This document shows positions 6,770 to 11,954 of a stretch of 11,954 bases of DNA, one piece after another. A model generated the notes under the pieces. That model made no database searches. It had not been told where the DNA came from and worked only from the letters and a program-made list of their open reading frames with translations. Both the position numbers and the translations under genes were made by a program. Numbering within the stretch: the first letter of the stretch is position 1; every line of letters starts with the position of its first letter. This DNA comes from JBEINZ01 sp040377825 (GTDB lineage Bacteria > Pseudomonadota > Alphaproteobacteria > Rhizobiales > Ancalomicrobiaceae), in contig JBEINZ010000074.1 of NCBI GenBank assembly GCA_040377825.1, positions 1 to 11,954 of the forward strand, in the 5' to 3' direction.

Positions 6770-7728
6770 CGGGCATTCACCTTGTTGAGGGCCTTCACAT
6801 AGATGTTGGCGAGGCCGAACACCGTGACGAACAGGATGATGGCGAAGGCGGAGGAATAACCGGTTCGCCATTTCTCGAAGGCTTCGCGTTTCAAGGTGAT
6901 CGAGGCGACTTCAGTGGTCGAGCCCGGCCCGCCGGAGGTCAACAGATTGACCATGTCGAACATCTTGAAGTTCTCGATGCCGCGGAACAGCACGGCGAGC
7001 ATGATGAACGGCATCGCCATCGGCAGCGTGATCGTCCAAAACTGACGCCAGGGCGAGGCTCGATCGACCTCGGCCGCCTCATAGATGTAGTCGGGGATGG
7101 AGCGCAGCCCCGCCAAACAGATCAGCATGACATAGGGCGTCCACATCCAGGTATCGACGATCACGATCGACCAGGGCGCCAGCGACACCGAGCCGAGCAT
7201 CTCGAAGGAGGACGGCGCAATGCCGGTCACGAACGAGATGGCGTAATTGAACAGGCCGATCTGCGGCTGATAGAGGAAGCGCCAGAAGTTTCCGACGACC
7301 GCCGGCGAGAGCATCATCGGAATCAGGATGATCGTGGTCCACAGCGCGTGGCCGCGGAACTTGCGGTCGATCAGATAGGCGAGCGCGAAGCCGAGCACGG
7401 TCTGGATGACGATGGTCCAGATCACGAAATGCGCTGTGGACTGCATCGCCGCCCAGACGTCCGGATCGGTCAGGATCGACGTGTAGTTATCGATGCCGAC
7501 GTCGCGTACCGGCGCGTTCGTACGGTTGGCGCGGAAATTCGTGAAGGAGAGCCGGATCGTCCAAATCAGCGGGAAGATGTTGATGGCGAGCAGCAGGATG
7601 ATGGTCGGCGCGATGAAGATCCAGGCGACCATCCGGTCGGACAGGCCGGCCACGCGGCGCACGATCGGCGCCGGGGTCGCCAGGGCCACGCGTTCGGCCA
7701 GGGATCCGGGTTTCGACGTCTCAACCAT
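6766..7728 (-). CDS. Carbohydrate ABC transporter permease 1 (MalF/UgpA-like)
   Basis: Partner channel subunit. 320 residues. The first helix is at about 36-60 (WIFIAPTIILLLAINIFPLI), then helices near 97-120, 130-150, 185-207, 238-250 and 294-312, giving about six. The EAA loop is EAAEVDRASPWRQFWTITLP (217-236); the usual Gly of this loop is Arg223 here. The end carries the usual LTSGGPGSTTE block (263-273) of sugar permeases. The start at 7728 has only a weak GAG-type ribosome site, in contrast to the strong site of the binding-protein gene. With the hairpin before it, this fits lower expression of membrane subunits than of the binding protein. It overlaps permease 2. Confidence 0.94.
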   Translation of the reverse strand: MVETSKPGSLAERVALATPAPIVRRVAGLSDRMVAWIFIAPTIILLLAINIFPLIWTIRLSFTNFRANRTNAPVRDVGIDNYTSILTDPDVWAAMQSTAHFVIWTIVIQTVLGFALAYLIDRKFRGHALWTTIILIPMMLSPAVVGNFWRFLYQPQIGLFNYAISFVTGIAPSSFEMLGSVSLAPWSIVIVDTWMWTPYVMLICLAGLRSIPDYIYEAAEVDRASPWRQFWTITLPMAMPFIMLAVLFRGIENFKMFDMVNLLTSGGPGSTTEVASITLKREAFEKWRTGYSSAFAIILFVTVFGLANIYVKALNKVNAR

Positions 7729-7774
7729 GTTGGTGCGCTCGATTTCGGCGTTCAGCGGGAATTCGCGGGTGGCG

Positions 7775-7799
7775 CCTCCCCGGAGCCAGTCCGGGGAGG
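7775..7799 (-). terminator. Intercistronic hairpin between binding-protein and permease genes
   Basis: A perfect 9-bp GC-rich stem, CCTCCCCGG and CCGGGGAGG, closes a 7-base loop. It lies about 20 bases after the stop of the binding-protein gene. No T-run follows on the minus strand, so full termination is not expected. In many import operons such a structure protects the binding-protein mRNA from 3' decay or reduces read-through, which raises binding protein over permeases. That role is inferred. Confidence 0.7.
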
Positions 7800-7820
7800 G
7801 CCTTCATTGACGCTACGGGA

Positions 7821-9155
7821 TCAGAGCTTGCCGTCGTCCTTGAACACCTTGGTCCAGTCCTTGACGAGCGCGTCGAGGGCTTCCTTTGCGGTGCCCTTGT
7901 CGGCCACGACGTAGTCGTGGATGCGCTTTTGCTGGGCAAGCAACAGCTGCGCGTAGGACGGATCGGCCCAGAAGTCCTTGACTTCGCCCATGGCGACCAG
8001 GAAGTCAGCCGCGAACGGCGCGGTCTTCGGGAAGCCTGGATCGTTCAGGACGGACTTGGCCGCCGAGTAGCCACCGAGCGCCCACCACTTCTTCTGCACG
8101 TCCGGCGAGGCGAACCACTTGATGTAGGCGAGCGCCTCGTTGCGGTTCGCCGAGTAGGATACGACCGAGATGCCCTGCCCGCCGAGTTGCGAGCCTTTTA
8201 CCTTCTCGCCCGGGTTCACGAAGAAGCCGATCTTGTCGCCGCCGACATTCTCGTCCTTGGATAGGCCCGGGAAGAAGGCGAACCAGTTCATCTGCATCGC
8301 GACTTGGCCGGACTTGAAGGCGTCGAGGCCTTCCTGCATGTACGCGTCGGTATAGCCCGGCGGCGTGCAGCACTTGTAGAGCGACTTATAGAACTCCAGA
8401 CCCTTCACGGCATCGGCGGAGTTCACGAAGCCTTCCATTGCGTAGGGCTTCTTCGGATCCTGATACTGGAAGCCGAACGGATAAAGCGCGTTCGACACGC
8501 CCATCGTGATGCCTTCCGACCCACGCTCGGTGAAGATCGCGGCGCCGTAGACCTTCTTGCCATCGATATCGCGGCCCTGGAAGAACTCAGCGATTTCCTT
8601 GAGCTCGGTCTGGCTCTTGGGCGGGGCGAGATCGCGGTTGTACTTCTTCTTGAATTCCGCCTGGATCTCCGGCTTGGAGAACCAATCCTTGCGATAGGTC
8701 CAGCCGAGCGCGTCGCCCATGGCCGGCAGCGCCCAGTAGTTCGGCGTGCCCTTCGGCCACTCCGAATACCCGGTCACCGTCGCCGGCATGAAGTCATCCA
8801 TTTTGATGCCTTCCTTGGCGAAGAAGTCGTTCAGCTTGACATAGTGGCCGTTTTCGGCCGCGCCGCCGATCCACTGGCTGTCGCCGATCAGAAGGTCGCA
8901 GAGCTTACCCTTGGAGTTCAGCTCATTCAGGATGCGGTCGGCGAAGTTCGGCCACGGCACGAACTCAAACTTCATGTTGACGCCGCTCTTGGCGGTGAAG
9001 TCCTTGGAGAGTTCGACGAGAGCGTTGGCCGGATCCCATGCCGCCCAGCACAGCGTGATCGTCTTGCCTTGAGCAGCCGCCGGCGTGATCGCGGCCGGAG
9101 CGGCCACCGCCAGCGCCGCAGCCGCCATGGCGGCCGAAGCGATAAATTTGCGCAT
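7821..9155 (-). CDS. Periplasmic carbohydrate-binding protein of ABC transporter (family 1)
   Basis: Captures the substrate in the periplasm and delivers it to the permeases. 444 residues. A Sec signal peptide is clear: MRKF, a hydrophobic alanine-rich core, and a PAAA|Q cleavage site after about residue 28; no lipobox cysteine is present. The mature protein starts KTITLCWAAWDPANALVEL, and has the family-1 (UgpB/MalE-like) features of a VPWPNFADRILNELNSK block and aromatic residues such as WALPAMGDALGWTYRKDW that likely stack on a sugar. Four cysteines (WxxW-preceding Cys36, one in GKLCDLL, and a KCCTPPG pair) are unusual for this group and could form disulfides. The ATG follows a strong GGGAGGAG site (9161-9168). 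A downstream hairpin and a 92-base gap separate it from permease 1. The ligand cannot be deduced; sugars, polyols or glycosides are possible. Confidence 0.94.
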   Translation of the reverse strand: MRKFIASAAMAAAALAVAAPAAITPAAAQGKTITLCWAAWDPANALVELSKDFTAKSGVNMKFEFVPWPNFADRILNELNSKGKLCDLLIGDSQWIGGAAENGHYVKLNDFFAKEGIKMDDFMPATVTGYSEWPKGTPNYWALPAMGDALGWTYRKDWFSKPEIQAEFKKKYNRDLAPPKSQTELKEIAEFFQGRDIDGKKVYGAAIFTERGSEGITMGVSNALYPFGFQYQDPKKPYAMEGFVNSADAVKGLEFYKSLYKCCTPPGYTDAYMQEGLDAFKSGQVAMQMNWFAFFPGLSKDENVGGDKIGFFVNPGEKVKGSQLGGQGISVVSYSANRNEALAYIKWFASPDVQKKWWALGGYSAAKSVLNDPGFPKTAPFAADFLVAMGEVKDFWADPSYAQLLLAQQKRIHDYVVADKGTAKEALDALVKDWTKVFKDDGKL

Positions 9156-9192
9156 ACATGCTCCTCCCTTGTTTGACGTGCCATTCTACCGC

Positions 9193-9208
9193 CCGAGCTT
9201 TTGCTCGG
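9193..9208 (-). repeat. Small hairpin in presumed 5' leader of binding-protein gene
   Basis: CCGAGC and GCTCGG form a 6-bp stem with an AAAA loop on the minus strand, ending about 38 bases before the ATG. It could influence leader stability, or be chance in GC-rich DNA. Confidence 0.4.
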
Positions 9209-9268
9209 CGTTCGACAGACGACCACGTTCCAACGCCGTTCAGGGCGCGGATCCCAAAAATTCAATCT

Positions 9269-9285
9269 GGAGGCTCGGCGCCTCC
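9269..9285. repeat. Inverted repeat GGAGGC/GCCTCC
   Basis: Six-base arms with a five-base loop, lying in the leader between the palindrome and the binding-protein gene. The role is unknown. If transcribed, it would add a second hairpin to the leader. Confidence 0.4.
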
Positions 9286-9293
9286 TCCCATGC

Positions 9294-9309
9294 GGATCCG
9301 TGGATCCGT
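9294..9309. repeat. Tandem octamer GGATCCGT x2
   Basis: Two exact copies of GGATCCGT lie side by side, and a third GGATCC-containing-like site (GCGGATCCC) occurs at about 9247-9255. The GGATC core is shared with the nearby palindrome TGATCCAATTGGATCA, so these may be extra contacts for the same regulator, or chance. Confidence 0.4.
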
Positions 9310-9310
9310 C

Positions 9311-9338
9311 ATTCTTAGATGAGCGCTTTTTGATCCAA
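9311..9338 (-). promoter_or_regulatory. Weak candidate promoter for the importer operon
   Basis: On the minus strand TTGGAT (9338-9333) inside the palindrome and AAGAAT (9316-9311) are 16 bases apart and could act as -35 and -10 elements. They match the sigma-70 consensus at 3 and 4 of 6 positions. If right, a repressor bound to the palindrome would cover the -35 element. The evidence is thin. Confidence 0.25.
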
Positions 9339-9346
9339 TTGGATCA
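9331..9346. promoter_or_regulatory. Candidate operator: perfect 16-bp palindrome
   Basis: TGATCCAATTGGATCA is its own reverse complement over all 16 bases and is flanked by GCGC at 9323-9326 and 9347-9350. Related half-sites follow at 9353-9360 (TTGGATTA) and 9382-9389 (TTGGACCA). This is the pattern of a dimeric repressor site. TTGGNCCAA-like operators are used by some GntR/FadR-type regulators, but no regulator gene is in the window to pair with it. Confidence 0.6.
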
Positions 9347-9449
9347 GCGCCCTTGGATTAAGCCTACACCGTCAGGTCGGATTGGACCATCAGTCCCGTC
9401 GCCCAGACCGTTTAGCATTTAGTTTAGTAGATCGCGTTTCGATAAACTC

Positions 9450-9476
9450 CGCAAGCCGGCTTCATATCGGCTTGCG
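9450..9476 (-). terminator. Stem-loop after the dehydrogenase gene
   Basis: CGCAAGCCG and CGGCTTGCG form a perfect 9-bp stem around a 9-base loop, about 19 bases after the dehydrogenase stop codon. The bases after it on the minus strand are GAGTTTATC, not a clean T-run, so termination may be partial. It is the best candidate for the end of the isomerase-dehydrogenase transcript. Confidence 0.6.
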
Positions 9477-9494
9477 CAGAATATCAGGCCACAT

Positions 9495-10664
9495 TCAGGG
9501 CTTGGTCCAGATGCCGCCGCCAGCCGACGACGCCACCGCCGCCTCCACGAAGCGCACGCCGTCGAGCCCGTCTTCCACGGTTGGGTAAACAACCGCCGGA
9601 TCGAGCGCTTCTCCAGCCGCATGCGCGCGGATCGCCCGCGCGGCCTCCGCATAAATGGTCGCGAACCCTTCGAGATATCCCTCCGGATGGCCGAAGGGCA
9701 CGCGCGTCACCCGCGCGGCTTCCGCCCAAGCGCCGTCCCCGCCGCGGGAATAAAGCTGCTTAGGCTGGCCGAGCTTGGTGAACCACAGATAGTTCGGGTC
9801 CTCCTGACGCCATTCCAGCCCACCCTTGGTGCCGAATACGCGCAGCATCAGCCCATTTTCGTTGCCCGGCGCGACTTGGCTCGCCCAAATCATGCCGCGC
9901 GCGCCGCCTTCAAAACGCAGCAGCAGTTGCGCATTGTCATCAAGCCGGCGGCCGGGGACGAAGGTCGTGAGTTCGGCGAGCACGGCCTCGGTCTTCAGCC
10001 CGGTGACGAAAGACGCGAGATTATAGGCATGCGTGCCGATATCGCCGATGCAGCCGCCCGCCCCCGACTGCGCCGGATCGGTGCGCCATGCCGCCTGCTT
10101 CTGGCCAGTTAACTCGAGCGACTCGGAAAGCCAGGCTTGCGGATATTCCGCCTGCACAACCCGGATCTCGCCGAGTTCGCCCGCCGCGACCATCGCGCGC
10201 GCCTGCCGGATCATCGGATAGCCGGTGTAATTGTGGGTCACGACGAAAACGAGGCCGGTTTTCTCCCGCAAGTCGACCAAGGCCCGCGCCTCGGCCGACG
10301 TCGTCGTCAGCGGCTTGTCGCAGATCACATGGAAACCGGCCTCGAGCGCCGCGCGCGCGATCGGATAATGCATGTGGTTTGGCGTGACGATCGCCACCGC
10401 GTCGATGCGGTCGGGCCGGCCGGCTTCGGCAGCGAACATCTCCTGATAGCTGCCATGGGCCCGCTCCGGCGCGATGCCGAGATCGGCGGCGGAGGCCTTC
10501 GCCCGTGCCGGATCCGAAGACAAGGCTCCGGCGACCAGCGTGAACTCGTCGTCGAGCCGCGCCGCGATGCGATGCACGCCGCCAATGAAGGCGCCCTGCC
10601 CGCCCCCAACCATGCCAAGCCGCAGCCGGCCTCCCGCGCCATCGTCGCGCCCTTCAATGGTCAT
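9495..10664 (-). CDS. Gfo/Idh/MocA family NAD(P)-dependent sugar dehydrogenase
   Basis: Probably oxidises a sugar hydroxyl or hemiacetal with NAD(P). 389 residues. The N-terminal Rossmann fold starts with LRLGMVGGGQGAFIGGVHR (glycine motif about 20-28), followed by IDAVAIVTPNHMHYPIARAAL and the CDKPLT motif (115-120), the form here of the family's EKP motif with Lys117. In the C-terminal domain GDIGTHAYN (207-215) gives the catalytic Asp208 and His212. A strong AGGGAGGAA site lies 7 bases before the ATG, in the 27-base gap after the TIM-barrel gene, so the two form an operon. Pairs of this kind occur in pathways through 3-keto-sugars (E. coli ycjQRS, C-glycoside deglycosylation dgp genes) and in inositol or apiose use. 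Which applies here is not known. Confidence 0.92.
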   Translation of the reverse strand: MTIEGRDDGAGGRLRLGMVGGGQGAFIGGVHRIAARLDDEFTLVAGALSSDPARAKASAADLGIAPERAHGSYQEMFAAEAGRPDRIDAVAIVTPNHMHYPIARAALEAGFHVICDKPLTTTSAEARALVDLREKTGLVFVVTHNYTGYPMIRQARAMVAAGELGEIRVVQAEYPQAWLSESLELTGQKQAAWRTDPAQSGAGGCIGDIGTHAYNLASFVTGLKTEAVLAELTTFVPGRRLDDNAQLLLRFEGGARGMIWASQVAPGNENGLMLRVFGTKGGLEWRQEDPNYLWFTKLGQPKQLYSRGGDGAWAEAARVTRVPFGHPEGYLEGFATIYAEAARAIRAHAAGEALDPAVVYPTVEDGLDGVRFVEAAVASSAGGGIWTKP

Positions 10665-10691
10665 TGTTGTTCCTCCCTGTTCTTTTATCGC

Positions 10692-11756
10692 TCAGGCAAT
10701 GCCGAGCATGCGCCGGTTGGTCGCCTGATTCGACCCGCCACCGGCGAAGTCGTCAAAGGCGGTCTCGGTCACGCGGATGATGTGATTGGCGATGAACGGC
10801 GCGCCCTCGGCCGCGCCTTGTTCGGGATGCTTGATGCAGCATTCCCATTCCAGCACGGCCCAGCTCGAATATCCGTATTGGGCGAGCTTCGAAAAGATGC
10901 CCGAAAAATCCACCTGCCCGTCGCCAAGCGAGCGGAACCGGCCGGCGCGATCGATCCAGGGCTGGAAGCCGCCGTAAACGCCGACCTTGCCCGTCGGATT
11001 GAACTCGGCGTCCTTCACGTGGAAGGCGCGGATGCGGTCATGGTAGAAATCGATGAATTGCAGATAGTCGAGCTGCTGCAGCACGAAATGCGAGGGGTCG
11101 TAGTTGATTGCGCAGCGCGGGTGATTGCCGGTGCGCTCCAGGAACATCTCGAAGGTGATGCCGTCGTGGATGTCCTCGCCCGGATGGATCTCGTAGCAAA
11201 CGTCGCAGCCGGCCGCGTCAAACGCATTGAGGATCGGCACCCAGCGCTTGGCGAGTTCGTCAAACGCGGTCTCGGCAAGCCCCGCCGGGCGCGGCGGCCA
11301 TGGATACATGAACGGCCAAGCGAGCGCGCCGGGGAAGGTCACATGCGCCGAGAGGCCGAGATTCTTGGAGGCCCTCGCCGCGAGCATCATCTGCTCGACC
11401 GCCCAGGCCTGCCGCGCCTTCGGATTGCCGCGCGCCTCAGGTGCCGCGAACCCGTCAAAGGCCTCGTCAAAAGCCGGATGAACCGCGACCAACTGGCCCT
11501 GCAGATGGGTGGAAAGCTCGGTGATCTCGATCCCCGCATCCGCGCAAATGCCTTTCACCTCGTCGCAATAACCCGCCGACTCCGCGGCCTTCTTGAGATC
11601 AAACAACCGGCCGTCCCAGGTCGGGATCTGGATGCCGACATAACCGTTGTCGGCCGCCCATTTGGCGATCGTCGGCAGCGCGTTGAACGGCGCCGCGTCG
11701 CCCGCGAATTGGGCAAGAAAGATCGCCGGTCCCTTGATCGATCCGAGCTTGGCCAT
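10692..11756 (-). CDS. Sugar phosphate isomerase/epimerase-like TIM-barrel protein
   Basis: Xylose-isomerase-like metal-dependent barrel, 354 residues, longer than the 282-residue epimerase of the same fold at 2614-3462. Likely metal ligands are Glu189 in YEIHPGEDIHDG, Asp220 with His223 in INYDPSHFVLQQLDYL, His246 in AFHVKDAEF, and Glu303 or Glu305 in VLEWECCIKH. The conserved stretches RAGRFRSLGDGQVDF (270-284) and the C-terminal NRRMLGIA are typical of a subfamily seen next to Gfo/Idh/MocA dehydrogenases. The substrate may be a keto-sugar made by the dehydrogenase. The ATG has a GGGAGGAA site 8 bases upstream. It is the first gene of the right-hand pair and ends 27 bases before the dehydrogenase. 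Confidence 0.9.
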   Translation of the reverse strand: MAKLGSIKGPAIFLAQFAGDAAPFNALPTIAKWAADNGYVGIQIPTWDGRLFDLKKAAESAGYCDEVKGICADAGIEITELSTHLQGQLVAVHPAFDEAFDGFAAPEARGNPKARQAWAVEQMMLAARASKNLGLSAHVTFPGALAWPFMYPWPPRPAGLAETAFDELAKRWVPILNAFDAAGCDVCYEIHPGEDIHDGITFEMFLERTGNHPRCAINYDPSHFVLQQLDYLQFIDFYHDRIRAFHVKDAEFNPTGKVGVYGGFQPWIDRAGRFRSLGDGQVDFSGIFSKLAQYGYSSWAVLEWECCIKHPEQGAAEGAPFIANHIIRVTETAFDDFAGGGSNQATNRRMLGIA

Positions 11757-11954
11757 GTCCGTATTCCTCCCGAATTTCGTTGTTGTTGAGCCCCGACTTC
11801 GCGGGGTGACGCGCCGGTCGATGATCGTCCGCGAAGGGCGCGAGGGGAACCAACCGTGAGCGTAGCCGACACCGGCACCTCAAACAATCGGGCGCAATAT
11901 TCTTTGGGCCGCGTTGGGTTTGCCGTTGTCAGCGCGAGGATCAATCGTCGTCAC
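11757..11954 (-). promoter_or_regulatory. Leader and probable promoter region of the isomerase-dehydrogenase pair
   Basis: There is no supported gene. A hairpin with CCCCG/CGGGG arms and a 6-base loop (11791-11806) lies in the leader. On the minus strand TTGTTT (11887-11882) and TACGCT (11864-11859) are 17 bases apart, a poor match to a sigma-70 promoter. Codon usage in the short open frames here is not biased like the neighbouring genes, which supports an intergenic stretch. Confidence 0.4.

Larger units (their letters stand above)
9156..9494. other. Intergenic control region upstream of the importer genes
   Basis: This 339-bp stretch has no gene I can support. From the dehydrogenase side it holds a 9-bp inverted repeat just after the stop codon, a region with TTGGA-type half-sites, a perfect 16-bp palindrome, a tandem octamer, two further small hairpins and the ribosome site of the binding-protein gene. 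It is visibly more AT-rich between about 9310 and 9480 than the genes on either side. It is the most likely place for the promoter and operator of the importer-kinase operon. Confidence 0.7.

Noticed and set aside
9156..9494. CRISPR array or transposon end in the repeat-bearing gap
   Set aside because: The repeats are short, few and not regularly spaced, and there is no transposase or target-site duplication.
10137..11789. 550-codon open frame on the plus strand opposite the isomerase and dehydrogenase genes
   Set aside because: It spans two well-supported minus-strand genes and their gap; the translation is Arg-rich, has no recognisable motif, and reflects GC-rich codon bias read antisense.
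11856..11954. Possible divergent plus-strand gene beginning at GTG 11856 and open to the right edge
   Set aside because: Only 33 codons are visible, third-position base use is not biased like the real genes, and the translation matches no family I know. A GAGGGGA upstream is not enough.

Overview
The window comes from a high-GC Gram-negative bacterium. The gene set (family-1 carbohydrate ABC importer, D-psicose 3-epimerase-like enzyme, split PTS-type dihydroxyacetone kinase modules) and the compact ATGA-overlapping gene order suggest an alphaproteobacterium, probably of the Hyphomicrobiales or a relative. This is inference from content, not from a marker gene. All twelve genes I can support lie on the minus strand, so the story reads from right to left.

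Right part (about 11954-9495): a leader without a convincing gene precedes a TIM-barrel sugar isomerase/epimerase-like protein and, 27 bp later, a Gfo/Idh/MocA NAD(P)-dependent sugar dehydrogenase. This pair ends at a strong inverted repeat. A 339-bp gap (9156-9494) follows. It holds a perfect 16-bp palindrome, several related half-sites and further hairpins, and it probably carries the control region for the next genes.

Middle (9155-3459): a carbohydrate ABC importer encoded in the order periplasmic binding protein, permease 1, permease 2, a 66-residue two-helix membrane protein, ATPase 1, ATPase 2. Two different ATPase genes and an extra small membrane protein recall the glycerol importer GlpVPQST(U) more than a standard maltose-type importer. 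A 9-bp GC-rich hairpin lies between the binding-protein gene and the first permease gene.

Left part (3462-1): a ketose 3-epimerase-like TIM barrel, DhaL (the ADP/ATP-carrying subunit of PEP-dependent dihydroxyacetone kinase), a DhaM-type EIIA domain, HPr, and Enzyme I, which runs off the left edge. EIIA, HPr and EI are fused in E. coli DhaM but are separate genes here. No dhaK is visible; it would have to lie outside the window.

Taken together, the genes look like a pathway that imports an unidentified sugar, polyol or small ketose, converts it by oxidation and isomerisation/epimerisation, and phosphorylates a ketose (dihydroxyacetone or something similar such as a tetrulose) with phosphate passed from PEP through a dedicated EI-HPr-EIIA-DhaL chain. 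The substrate cannot be read from the sequence.
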